Source: Planctomycetia bacterium
GTDB taxonomy: Bacteria; Planctomycetota; Phycisphaerae; Phycisphaerales; SM1A02
Assembly: GCA_005799205.1 (NCBI GenBank)
Contig: SYHM01000148.1
Span: 1 to 30,732 of the forward strand
Reading direction: 5' to 3'
Length of the DNA: 30,732 nt
In this document: in pieces, positions 22,962 to 30,732 of the stretch
Position numbering within the stretch: position 1 is the stretch's first letter
Layout of the letters: every line of letters starts with the position of its first letter
The notes under the pieces: generated by a model
Told to the model about the DNA's origin: nothing
Databases searched by the model: none
Seen by the model: only the letters and a program-made list of their open reading frames with translations
Program-made: the position numbers and the translations under genes

Positions 22962-25900
22962 TTAGGAACCGTAGCCTCCGCCGCCAGGCGTTTCGACTTC
23001 GAAGGCGTCTCCCGAATTCAATGTCAATTCGACGATGCCAGGAACGAGTTCACTGTCGCCGTTGGCACGAATGACACGTTGCGTTCCTCGCATGCCAGGG
23101 GATCCGCCAGCGAGCCCGTAGGGAAACTCAATTCGGTGCTGCGAGAGGAATGACAGCTCGACAGCCTGCATGAATCGAATGCGTCGAATGAGTCCGTCTC
23201 CTCCGCGGCGAGCACCGTTGCCTCCAGAGCCGGTTCGCACTGCGAATCGCTCGAGAACGACTGGATATCGCCGTTCGAGCACCTCCGCATCGGTGATTCG
23301 TGTGTTGCTGATATGGGTGTGTACTCCGCTCGCCCCATCGGCATCTGCGGTGGCTCCGGCTCCGCCTGCGATCGTCTCGTAGAACCCAAACGAACCGTTT
23401 CCGAAGAGCACATTGTTGATTGTCCCTTGGCTGCAGGCCGCGAGATTGAGTGCGCGCCAGAGCAGATCGACAAGCCGCTGGCTTGTCTCTGTTTGACCAA
23501 TGGCGCAAGCTGGGCAGGCCTCGGGTGATCCAGAAAAGTCAGGCGAGAGAATCGTTCCATCGGGGAGCACGATCGTCACAGGATCGAGCAGGCCTTCGTT
23601 CATCGGAAACGAGGGGCCTTCGGGGCCAAGTGTGAGTCCGACGAGTACACGCATCGAATACATGATCGCAGCACGGGTGACGGCCCGTGGGGCATTCAGG
23701 TTGCGTGGATGTTGCGGCGACGTGGAAGTGAAATCGATCGTGAGTCGCGGTGGTGAGAGTGTGCGGTGTATCGCCACCGCGAGAAGTGATCCGTCATCCA
23801 GTCGCTCCTCGATTCGATCAATCCGCGCGGGCAGTGCAGCAATGGCTCGCTCGCTCGCTCGCGATGCGGCCGTGCGCAGCGCCGCGTACGAGGCGGCCAT
23901 CCCATGTGCGCCACGCTGCGCAAAGAGTGCCCTCACACGCTGCGCGGCGACTTCGTTCGCCGCCACCTGAGCGCGAAGATCGGCGAGGTTGTCGTCGACC
24001 ATTCGACTTGGCCACGTCGCGTTGCGCAACTGGTGCTCGATTGTCTCAAAGCAAGCAGTCCCCCCTTGCACGATGAGCGTCGGTTCAATCACGACCCCTT
24101 CCTGTCCAAGCATCGTCGCGCGTGGGGGCATCGATCCGGGTCGCATTCCGCCGATTTCGGCGTGGTGCGCCCGGTTCGCGGCGTACCCGATCAGGACTCC
24201 TGTGGCGCTGTGCACTGGAGTCACCACGGTGATGTCTGGGAGGTGCGATCCACCGAATCGTGGATGGTTGACTGCGATGACGTCGCCTGGGGAGAACGAA
24301 CAGGTCGGTACAAGTGATCGCACGCACGGGCCGAGCGCGCCAAGGTGAATAGGAATATGCGGAGCGTTGACGACCAGCAGGCCGTCGGAGTCAAGAATGC
24401 CACAGGAAAAATCGAGGCGATCCTTGATGTTGGGTGAGAGTGCTGTTCGGCGCAACTGCTCACCCATGTCACTTGCGATCGATCCGAGCTGTGCGGCGGT
24501 GAGCTCGTGCGCCATGACCGATGAAACGCCGGGGTGGCCGCGTTCGTCTTGGGTGGTTGCCTTGGTTCGTGAGAAGATGAGCGCTCCCGACGGGTGAGAG
24601 TGTGCCTGCCAGCCGATGGGCCAATGAAATGTCGAGTCGCTCCGCATCACGCAGCAGGGGGGCCCAGTCGTGAGGTCATCCGCGAGCGCCGGCTCGGCAA
24701 TTGGCGCGCTCTGCCGTGTGGCCTCGATCTGAAGGCGGATCCTCTCCACCTCGATGGCTCTGCGTGGTTCGGGATCAAATCCATAGGTGGCGCGGTAGCT
24801 CGCTGTGAACGCGCAGCGAAGTGACTCCACTGTCGCGTGTGCGAAGTCGCTATCGCACTCGACACTGAGTGCTTCTTCTTGTCCAACTTGGCGGATAAAG
24901 AGCGTGCGATGCCCGATGGTCGAGCCGATCGGATCAACACCGAGCTCGGCGATCACACTTCGCGCGCGCGCCTCGAGTGAATCCCAGCGACTCGCGCTGT
25001 CGCGAGCGAACTCATCGAGTGTGACGAGCACAAGCGACGAAACGACCCGGTTGACCGGTGCGCGAGAGATTCCGCGCGCACACAGAAGTCCGGCGTCGGG
25101 AGGAAAGAGAACCGTTGACACTCCGAGCCGCTCTGCGACTGCGCAGGCGTGTAAGCCTCCTGCGCCGCCGAAGGCAACGAGCGCGTGGCCAGCTGGGTCG
25201 ACCCCACGGCGAACCGTCACCGCGCGAATCGCGTTCGCGATTGCCTCGTCTGCGAGAGCGATGAACGCCTCAAGCATCTCTTCGAGCGAGAGCGATCGCT
25301 CTTGAGACTCGGTGATTGTGCGGTGCAATTCGATCGCGCGATCCAAGGCGCAGCTTCGCTTGATCGGAATGGGCAACTTCTCTGGATCGATTCGGCCGAG
25401 CAACAAGTGGGCGTCGGTCAGCGTGAGAGGTCCACCCTGTCCGTAGCACGCCGCTCCGGGCACAGCCCCCGCACTCGATGGTCCGACTCGCATCGCGTCG
25501 CCATCCCACCACAGCAGCGATCCACCTCCAGCGGCAACGCTCTCGACCGCAATCGATGGTGTGGCGATGGTTGCAGCGCCGACGGTCGTTTCGTCCCTCA
25601 GTTCTGGAGTCTTGTCGACTCGTGCAACATCGGCGCTGGTTCCGCCCATGTCGAGGGTGACACAGCGTGAAAACCCGCACGCGGCAGCGATCGCCGCTGC
25701 ACCAGCAACCCCACCAGCTGGACCTGACAAGAGGCTCTCTCGAGGCTGGAAGTGTTCGGCTGGTACGAGACCTCCGGCACTCGTCATCATGAGAATCTCG
25801 GCGCCTGAGGCATCGCGTTGAATCGCCGCAACGAAAGTCCCCACTGGACCAGAGAGCGCGGCATCGACGACGGCGGCACGAGCGCGCGGTTCGAATCGGC

Positions 25901-26777
25901 TCGTCGATCCACACGAACTGGCGACCGAGACCCACTGAAACCCCGCGTCACGAAGGGTCGCTTCGGCAGCGCGCTCGTGCGCGGGGTTGCGACCTCCGTG
26001 CAGCAGTGCGACTGCTGCAACGCGCGCGCCATCGGTGACGAGCGCGCGAGCCCTCGCTCGCAGGTCGTCCACATCGAGTGGCAGTTGCTCAATTCCGGCA
26101 GCGCTCATCCGTCCTCGTACCGGGCACGACGATCGTTCGAGTGGCGCGGCACGGCGAGGGGAGCGATCGAAGATGTGACTGCGCCTCTGATCGCCGATGC
26201 GCAGAAGATCTTCGAGCCCCTCGTTGACGAAGAGCGTGACGGCGCTCACGCGCCCCTCAAGCAGCGCATTCGTCCCTCGGGTGGTGCCGAGCGAGATGCG
26301 GCAGTCATCGAGAGGCAGTGGATGGGGACGGTCGAGTGCAAGGCGCGCTGCGAGAATCGGTGATTCGAATGGGGCGACAAGATCGACGAGGGCTCCTTCG
26401 AGAGCAGACAATGTGTGACTCGCGCAGTCATCACCCGTGAAGGTGATTGACAGCTGCCCGCCAGACTCGACGTGTGCGCGATCCACCGTTCCAAGGTTGA
26501 CCTCGGTCGAGTGTGGTCCGAGGAACACCACCGCGAATCCGTGACAGAATGCATCTGCCACCTCAGCAGTGGGAGTTCGTGCGAGCGTGAGGATCAGCCC
26601 ATTTCTTGCGGCGCGCACGACACGGCCTCGCATCGCTGATGAACTGAGGACCTTCGCGCGCTTGGTGGTTCCACTCGCGTGAATGGCAATGCAATCGGTG
26701 AATGTCCCGCCAGTATCGATTCCCAGTTCCCACGCGAAGTGACGAGAGATGGTTGGCTGGTTCGGCGTGATCACCAT
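22962..26777 (-). CDS. Fused hydantoinase/5-oxoprolinase (HyuA-HyuB)
   Basis: This protein of 1271 residues is an ATP-dependent amidohydrolase of the N-methylhydantoinase/5-oxoprolinase/acetone-carboxylase superfamily. The HyuA-like half starts with the actin-type phosphate-binding motif GIDTGGTFTDCIA (near residue 18) and includes TRGTNALLEGR and CVTLDMGGTSADVA. The HyuB-like half begins near residue 750 with the MAHELTAAQLGSIASDMGEQLRRTALSPNIKDRLDFSC region and ends with a Gly-rich GDAFEVETPGGGGYG. In many bacteria the two halves are separate genes; the fused order resembles eukaryotic 5-oxoprolinase. The frame reaches 26846, but that extension is hydrophobic and overlaps the divergent kdtA region, so the ATG at 26777 is chosen. 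The likely substrate is 5-oxoproline or a hydantoin; this is not decidable here. No transporter or regulator is adjacent. Confidence 0.93.
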   Translation of the reverse strand: MVITPNQPTISRHFAWELGIDTGGTFTDCIAIHASGTTKRAKVLSSSAMRGRVVRAARNGLILTLARTPTAEVADAFCHGFAVVFLGPHSTEVNLGTVDRAHVESGGQLSITFTGDDCASHTLSALEGALVDLVAPFESPILAARLALDRPHPLPLDDCRISLGTTRGTNALLEGRVSAVTLFVNEGLEDLLRIGDQRRSHIFDRSPRRAAPLERSSCPVRGRMSAAGIEQLPLDVDDLRARARALVTDGARVAAVALLHGGRNPAHERAAEATLRDAGFQWVSVASSCGSTSRFEPRARAAVVDAALSGPVGTFVAAIQRDASGAEILMMTSAGGLVPAEHFQPRESLLSGPAGGVAGAAAIAAACGFSRCVTLDMGGTSADVARVDKTPELRDETTVGAATIATPSIAVESVAAGGGSLLWWDGDAMRVGPSSAGAVPGAACYGQGGPLTLTDAHLLLGRIDPEKLPIPIKRSCALDRAIELHRTITESQERSLSLEEMLEAFIALADEAIANAIRAVTVRRGVDPAGHALVAFGGAGGLHACAVAERLGVSTVLFPPDAGLLCARGISRAPVNRVVSSLVLVTLDEFARDSASRWDSLEARARSVIAELGVDPIGSTIGHRTLFIRQVGQEEALSVECDSDFAHATVESLRCAFTASYRATYGFDPEPRRAIEVERIRLQIEATRQSAPIAEPALADDLTTGPPCCVMRSDSTFHWPIGWQAHSHPSGALIFSRTKATTQDERGHPGVSSVMAHELTAAQLGSIASDMGEQLRRTALSPNIKDRLDFSCGILDSDGLLVVNAPHIPIHLGALGPCVRSLVPTCSFSPGDVIAVNHPRFGGSHLPDITVVTPVHSATGVLIGYAANRAHHAEIGGMRPGSMPPRATMLGQEGVVIEPTLIVQGGTACFETIEHQLRNATWPSRMVDDNLADLRAQVAANEVAAQRVRALFAQRGAHGMAASYAALRTAASRASERAIAALPARIDRIEERLDDGSLLAVAIHRTLSPPRLTIDFTSTSPQHPRNLNAPRAVTRAAIMYSMRVLVGLTLGPEGPSFPMNEGLLDPVTIVLPDGTILSPDFSGSPEACPACAIGQTETSQRLVDLLWRALNLAACSQGTINNVLFGNGSFGFYETIAGGAGATADADGASGVHTHISNTRITDAEVLERRYPVVLERFAVRTGSGGNGARRGGDGLIRRIRFMQAVELSFLSQHRIEFPYGLAGGSPGMRGTQRVIRANGDSELVPGIVELTLNSGDAFEVETPGGGGYGS

Positions 26778-26870
26778 CACTGACGAGGCTAACAGGAGGC
26801 TCGCGAGGTGAAGGGCAACGACGTGCGCGAGGGAGAGTGTGGACACGAGGTCGGCTACCCTGCCAGTCTC

Positions 26871-28139
26871 ATGGGATTGATTGTTGATCTCGCGTATGCG
26901 ATTGCAGTCGTGGTGACCGCTCCAATCTGGATCATGTCACTCATTCGGACTGGCAAGATGCGAACCGATTGGGCAGCGCGACTGGGGATTCGTGTGCCGC
27001 AGTCCGCAGGGCCTCATGGAGGGATCGGACAACGCCCTCGAATTCTCATCCACGCTGTCTCGGTAGGGGAGGTCAATTCGATTCAGGTGCTTGTCGGTCA
27101 ACTCGCAAGCGCGCCGCTGCACGCAGAGCTCATTATCAGCGTGACGACTAATACGGGACTTGCGCGCGCGAGCACACTCTTTGGATCACGTTGCCAGGTT
27201 GTTCGCTTTCCCTTCGATTTCTCAATCAGCATGCGCCGATTTCTCGGCGCGGTCAAGCCTGATCTTGTACTGCTCACCGAACTCGAACTCTGGCCGAATT
27301 TCACGCGACTCTGTGCAGGGCGCGGTATTCCGGTCGCAGTCATCAACGGCCGGCTGAGCGCCCGTAGCTTCGCACGATCGCGCAGAGTGAAGTGGCTGCT
27401 CGCCCCGATGTTTCGGCGGCTCGCACATGTCTGCGCACAGGACGCCACCTACGCGACGCGGTTCGCATCGATGGGAGTCTCAGCCGATCGGATCACCGTC
27501 ACGGGCACCATGAAGTGGGACTCGGCCCAGATCGCAGACACTGTTGAGGGCGCTGAGCAACTCGCCCGCGAGATGGGCATTGACCCGAACTCTCCGCTCG
27601 TCGTCGCTGGGTCTACAGCGCCAGGCGAGGAGTCGCTGTTTCACGCAGCATGTCCCCCAGGTGTCCAGCTTCTGTGTGCTCCTCGAAAACCCGAGTGGTT
27701 CGCGCAGGCACTTCGTGCGCTCCCTGGCGCGCGAGCGCGCAGTGACCGAAAGCAGGGGAGTGTGACGGGCAGATTTGTGCTCGACACAATCGGCGAACTT
27801 CGAAAGGCGTACGCACTGGCAGATGTTGTGATTCTTGGTCGCACCTTTGGCACGCTTCACGGCTCGGACATGATGGAACCTGCCGCGCTCGGGAAGGTGG
27901 TGATCGTCGGTCCACGCGTCGACGACTTTCAAGCGACTGCGGATGCCCTCCTCGCCGCGGGGGGACTCGTGCAGACTTCTGCGAACGAGCTCGCCGCGAC
28001 GCTTTCGGGCCTTCTCGAGTCGCCGCAGCGCCGCAGCGCGATCGCCGCTGCTGCGCGTGGGGTCGTGCGACGCGAGCAGGGGGCATCGGCTGCACACGCG
28101 CAGTGCGCAGCACGGTTGCTCGCGCCGATACGATCGTGA
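26871..28139 (+). CDS. kdtA: 3-deoxy-D-manno-octulosonic acid (Kdo) transferase
   Basis: This 422-residue glycosyltransferase (GT30) attaches Kdo to lipid A at the inner face of the cytoplasmic membrane. An N-terminal membrane anchor (about residues 5-25) is followed by the family motif HAVSVGEV (E67 is the expected catalytic base). The conserved ELELWPNF and VINGRLSARS segments follow. The C-terminal nucleotide-sugar domain includes VVAGSTAPGEE and GRTFGTLHGSDMMEPAALG. The start at 26871 is the ATG directly before the anchor; the longer frame to 26808 adds a charged stretch without support. The gene indicates a Gram-negative envelope with lipopolysaccharide. It begins a plus-strand operon with thiL (4-bp gap) and tsaE. 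Confidence 0.95.
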   Translation: MGLIVDLAYAIAVVVTAPIWIMSLIRTGKMRTDWAARLGIRVPQSAGPHGGIGQRPRILIHAVSVGEVNSIQVLVGQLASAPLHAELIISVTTNTGLARASTLFGSRCQVVRFPFDFSISMRRFLGAVKPDLVLLTELELWPNFTRLCAGRGIPVAVINGRLSARSFARSRRVKWLLAPMFRRLAHVCAQDATYATRFASMGVSADRITVTGTMKWDSAQIADTVEGAEQLAREMGIDPNSPLVVAGSTAPGEESLFHAACPPGVQLLCAPRKPEWFAQALRALPGARARSDRKQGSVTGRFVLDTIGELRKAYALADVVILGRTFGTLHGSDMMEPAALGKVVIVGPRVDDFQATADALLAAGGLVQTSANELAATLSGLLESPQRRSAIAAAARGVVRREQGASAAHAQCAARLLAPIRS

Positions 28140-28143
28140 AACG

Positions 28144-29079
28144 ATGGCGCCGCCGCTCGATGAAGCCAACATTCTCGCAGCGGTTGCCGCTACGAATGAC
28201 CGACTGCCGGCACATGTGCTGATTCCACCGGGAGATGACATGGCGCTGCTTGCGCTTGGGTGCGATCGTGTGCTGACGGCAGTCGATCAGGTCGTGGTTG
28301 GTGTCCATGTACTGGCGACGACTCCCGTCGAGCTCATCGCGCGCAAGGCAGTTGCGCGAAACATCAGTGATGTTGCGGCAATGGGAGGGATTCCAGTCGG
28401 CCTGCTCGCATGCGCGGCCTTGCCCAGTGGCATGAACCAGCAGACGGCTGAGACCCTGCTCGAATCGGTGCGCCAGTGTGGAGAAGAATTCGGCGCCCCC
28501 CTTGTTGGAGGTGACACGACGATTCACGGTGACGTCGCAGCACCGCTGGTGCTCTCGATTACTGTTCTCGCGAGGCCTCGGGTCGATGGCAGGGTGATCC
28601 GGCGCGGTGGAGCCATGCCGAGCGATCTCTTGATCACGAGCGGACCGCTTGGAGGATCATTTGGCACTGATGGGTTGGGTCGGCATCTGACGTTTACTCC
28701 ACGCATGCATGAGGCGCATGCGCTGATCGACCTGCTCGGCGATGGAGTTCACGCGATGATCGACCTCAGTGATGGACTCGGCATCGACTGCAGCCGACTG
28801 ATGGAGTGCTCTTCGCTGCACGCTGGCTGCGCGCTGCAAGCACACATTGTTGCAGAGCAGCTCCCGCGCAATCGAGGGGCAACGATTCGTCAGGCGCTGA
28901 GCGATGGTGAGGACTACGAGTTGCTTGCTGCCATCGACAAGGCGTCCGAGTTGCCTCGCGGGTGGTTTGCCATCGGGCATGTCACCCAACGGCCTGCGTT
29001 GGATGGCCGCGCGGTGCTCCTGCATCTGGGAGATGACGTCGAAGATGCGACGACCCATGGATGGCTTCATGGTCGTTGA
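28144..29079 (+). CDS. thiL: Thiamine-monophosphate kinase
   Basis: This 311-residue protein phosphorylates thiamine monophosphate to the active cofactor thiamine diphosphate. The PurM-like N-terminal half shows the phosphate/Mg motifs PPGDDMALL, AVDQVVVGVHV, ARKAVARNISDVAAMGG and GGDTTIHGD. The C-terminal half includes IDLSDGLGIDC and the SDGEDYELL motif. The N-terminus looks slightly short but complete. The longer frame that starts at 27943 lies inside kdtA and is not real. The ATG at 28144 lies 4 bp after the kdtA stop. The 3' end overlaps tsaE by about 23 bp, which suggests coupled translation. Confidence 0.96.
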   Translation: MAPPLDEANILAAVAATNDRLPAHVLIPPGDDMALLALGCDRVLTAVDQVVVGVHVLATTPVELIARKAVARNISDVAAMGGIPVGLLACAALPSGMNQQTAETLLESVRQCGEEFGAPLVGGDTTIHGDVAAPLVLSITVLARPRVDGRVIRRGGAMPSDLLITSGPLGGSFGTDGLGRHLTFTPRMHEAHALIDLLGDGVHAMIDLSDGLGIDCSRLMECSSLHAGCALQAHIVAEQLPRNRGATIRQALSDGEDYELLAAIDKASELPRGWFAIGHVTQRPALDGRAVLLHLGDDVEDATTHGWLHGR

Positions 29080-29512
29080 CCTACCAGATGAAGCGGCAAC
29101 CGAGCGTGCAGGCGAAGAGCTTGCGCTGCGGCTGCGCCCTGGAGATTTCGTCGCGATCGATGGAGACCTCGGCGCCGGAAAAACCACCTTGGTTCGTGGC
29201 ATCGCGCGAGGACTCGGGATCGACCCGCTCGTTGTGGCAAGTCCTACTTTTGTCACCGTTCAGGCCTACACAGGTGGGCGGCTGCCGCTCGTGCACATCG
29301 ACTTATGGAGAGTCGGCGGGCAGAGAGATCCGGGTGACACACTCGAAAGCATCGGCTGGGACGAGATCGTCTCGGACACGTGCAGCGTCACCGTCGCCGA
29401 GTGGGCGAACTTGGTGGCATCCGTGCTTCCGTGTCGGAGGCTCGATGTTCGGCTGACTATCCGCGGAACGGCACGAACGATCGAGATCACCGATCAGCGT
29501 TCGTGCTGCTGA
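29057..29512 (+). CDS. tsaE: tRNA threonylcarbamoyladenosine biosynthesis ATPase TsaE
   Basis: This protein of about 151 residues is the ATPase that assists TsaB/TsaD in making t6A on tRNAs that read ANN codons. Walker A is GDLGAGKTT (residues about 36-44). The family motif SPTF is followed by a segment ending HIDLWR, and the SIGWDE motif near the 100th residue supplies the acidic metal site. The tail (about 120-151) is divergent. Two in-frame ATGs, 29057 and 29069, lie within the end of thiL and neither has a clear ribosome-binding site; I list the first. The gene ends in a 19-bp overlap with the convergent fur gene. Confidence 0.93.
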   Translation: MDGFMVVDLPDEAATERAGEELALRLRPGDFVAIDGDLGAGKTTLVRGIARGLGIDPLVVASPTFVTVQAYTGGRLPLVHIDLWRVGGQRDPGDTLESIGWDEIVSDTCSVTVAEWANLVASVLPCRRLDVRLTIRGTARTIEITDQRSCC

Positions 29513-29976
29513 CCCTCTGGACTCACCGCGTAGATTTGAAATCGGTGTCCGACGGGAACCCATCCAAGTTGCTTGCAGATGCGGTCGCGGACTGCGCTGA
29601 GTTCTGCGCTATGAAACTCGACAAGGCGTCCAGTCTTCATGCAAACCATATGGTCGCGAGGCTCCTTGCCGTAGATCAATTGGTAGTGCGCTTGCTTTGA
29701 ATCGAAAAGCGCTTGAACGATGATCCCAGCATCCTGCAGAAGCCGAATTGTGCGGTACGTTGTCGCCTTCGAGACGCGGTGTCCACGCCGACGCAACTCG
29801 AGCAGCAATTCCTCAGCTTCAAAGAGTCCGTCACGCGCGATGATTGAGTCGAGCACGTCAGCTCGCTCGATCGTGTACTTCAATCCCTTCGACTTCAGAA
29901 ACCTGCGAAAGACTGAGCAGAGCGGCGCCGTTGGCTGCTTCGACTGGTTTTCAGGGGGCTGGTTCTTGAGAGCCAT
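29494..29976 (-). CDS. Fur-family metal-responsive transcriptional regulator
   Basis: This 160-residue protein is a dimeric metal-dependent repressor of the Fur/PerR/Zur family. The winged-helix DNA-binding domain spans about residues 20-95, with the recognition helix at VSKATTYRTIRLLQDAGI. The dimerisation/metal domain starts at DHMVCMKTGRLVEFHSAEL. The pair of CxxC motifs that bind structural zinc in many Fur proteins is absent: position C112 has Thr115 as its partner, and no C-terminal CxxC exists. This resembles the Pseudomonas type of Fur, which also lacks it. The metal and the targets cannot be fixed from sequence. The 36-bp spacer upstream is AT-rich. Confidence 0.9.
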   Translation of the reverse strand: MALKNQPPENQSKQPTAPLCSVFRRFLKSKGLKYTIERADVLDSIIARDGLFEAEELLLELRRRGHRVSKATTYRTIRLLQDAGIIVQALFDSKQAHYQLIYGKEPRDHMVCMKTGRLVEFHSAELSAVRDRICKQLGWVPVGHRFQIYAVSPEGQQHER

Positions 29977-30012
29977 ATGTACCGAAAGTCCTATAATATA
30001 TGTTCTGTAAAA
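29977..30012 (-). promoter_or_regulatory. AT-rich spacer upstream of fur-family gene, possible promoter
   Basis: Reading toward the gene, a TATATTATA stretch lies about 16 bp before the ATG, in a spacer far more AT-rich than its surroundings. It could be a -10 element with a very short leader. No matching -35 at 17 bp and no clear Fur box are seen, so the assignment is tentative. Confidence 0.3.
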
Positions 30013-30732
30013 TCACTCAGCGGCTTCCGCAATCCCGTTCCAGTGCTGAAACTGCGCAGAATCTGCTGCTTCTTGTGCGTGCCGAGCGAGCGTCCTAGCG
30101 ATCGCTCGGGCTGTCTTGCGCTTGTGGATGCTCACTGCGAGTTCGTAGGCCGCAGCAAGTGATTCGGTCGACTTGGCTCTCTCTCCCGTTGCGTCGAGGG
30201 CGATGCCAGTGGTCTCGAGCGCGATCAACTCAAGGTCTGCGCTGAGCTTTGCCGCACCCTGGGGGCGTGCGTTCGCCAACATTTCGAGGGACTTTGCAGG
30301 TGACCCGAGTTGGCATTCAGCTTGCGCGAGGCGGATCTTGGATCGCACCGTGAGCGGATGACTGTCGCCAACCGTCTCTTGCAATCCAGAGGCGCACTCA
30401 AGCCAGTGCTTCTGCGCCTCGGCATGCCGATTCAGCTCCCAGCAGAGCGATCCATAGTTGAGAATCGATGTCAATGTCGAGGTCGACTTCGCTCCAACCG
30501 CGGCGCGCTTTCGCTCGATGACATCGACATAGAGCGGTTCGGCTTGATCAAGCATTCCTTGCATCTCAAGCGCTAGAGCGAGGTTTCCAAGTGTTGCGAG
30601 CACATACGTGCTCTGCGCGCCATGCCGTGCCTCGAAGCGCGGCAGATTCGCTCGGTAGATCTGTTCGGCCTCCGGCAGCCGACTGGAGTCGCGAAGGATC
30701 GCTGCGAGGTTGTTGTTTGCAACGAGCGTCAA
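30013..30732 (-). CDS. Partial TPR-repeat protein (C-terminal part)
   Basis: The frame is open from the right edge to the stop at 30013, giving 240 codons of a longer protein. It consists of tetratricopeptide repeats of the kinesin-light-chain type, with about 42-residue spacing: NNLAAILRDSSRLPEAEQIY, then LGNLALALEMQGMLDQAEPLY, then LNYGSLCWELNRHAEAQKHW, then RLAQAECQLGSPAKSLEML, and a final more divergent helical pair. No signal peptide or catalytic domain is visible in this part. In planctomycetes such TPR ends often belong to serine/threonine protein kinases, but the required N-terminal half lies outside the window. The 5' limit given is the window edge, not a start. Confidence 0.85.
   Translation of the reverse strand: MTLVANNNLAAILRDSSRLPEAEQIYRANLPRFEARHGAQSTYVLATLGNLALALEMQGMLDQAEPLYVDVIERKRAAVGAKSTSTLTSILNYGSLCWELNRHAEAQKHWLECASGLQETVGDSHPLTVRSKIRLAQAECQLGSPAKSLEMLANARPQGAAKLSADLELIALETTGIALDATGERAKSTESLAAAYELAVSIHKRKTARAIARTLARHAQEAADSAQFQHWNGIAEAAE

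Overview
The window looks like chromosomal DNA from a planctomycete-type bacterium, most likely in or near the class Phycisphaerae. The main clues are a type III glutamine synthetase, a secreted protein ending in a dockerin-like tail with 'WG' repeats, a DUF3553 protein, a Gram-negative outer-membrane marker (Kdo transferase), generally poor Shine-Dalgarno use and high GC. This placement is an inference from gene content and sequence style; no database search was run.

Layout. (1) 1-2488, minus strand: a four-gene operon made of a WXG100 protein, two unknown small helical proteins and the N-terminus of a coiled-coil/two-TM protein that runs off the left edge. It resembles a type VII (ESX)-like secretion locus. 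(2) 2536-3975, plus: a succinate-semialdehyde-type aldehyde dehydrogenase. (3) 4000-7924, minus: rpoD and dnaG, the core of the macromolecular-synthesis operon, preceded by a gene-free stretch of about 550 bp with several small hairpins. (4) 8471-16018, minus: rpmB, a free-methionine-sulfoxide-reductase-like GAF protein, clpX, a small SHOCT-type membrane protein, tig, a terminator, glutamine synthetase III and corA. clpP is absent from its usual place between tig and clpX. (5) 16133-17916, plus: gltX, then tRNA-Val(GAC) with its own promoter, then a 13-bp tandem repeat. (6) 18027-20435, minus: a large secreted protein in which an SGNH-hydrolase-like region appears to be inserted into a seven-bladed RCC1 propeller, with a dockerin-like tail. 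(7) 20520-26777: PPK2 (plus), a DUF3553 protein (minus), a YmdB-like phosphodiesterase (plus) and a fused HyuA-HyuB hydantoinase/5-oxoprolinase (minus). (8) 26871-29512, plus: tightly packed kdtA-thiL-tsaE. (9) 29494-30732, minus: a Fur-family regulator and the C-terminal part of a TPR protein that runs off the right edge.

Most of the window is housekeeping: transcription initiation, replication priming, protein folding and unfolding, nitrogen assimilation, tRNA charging and modification, and LPS core synthesis. The most unusual parts are the WXG100 operon at the left edge, the RCC1/SGNH protein, and the glycine-rich N-terminal extension of ClpX in an operon that lacks clpP.
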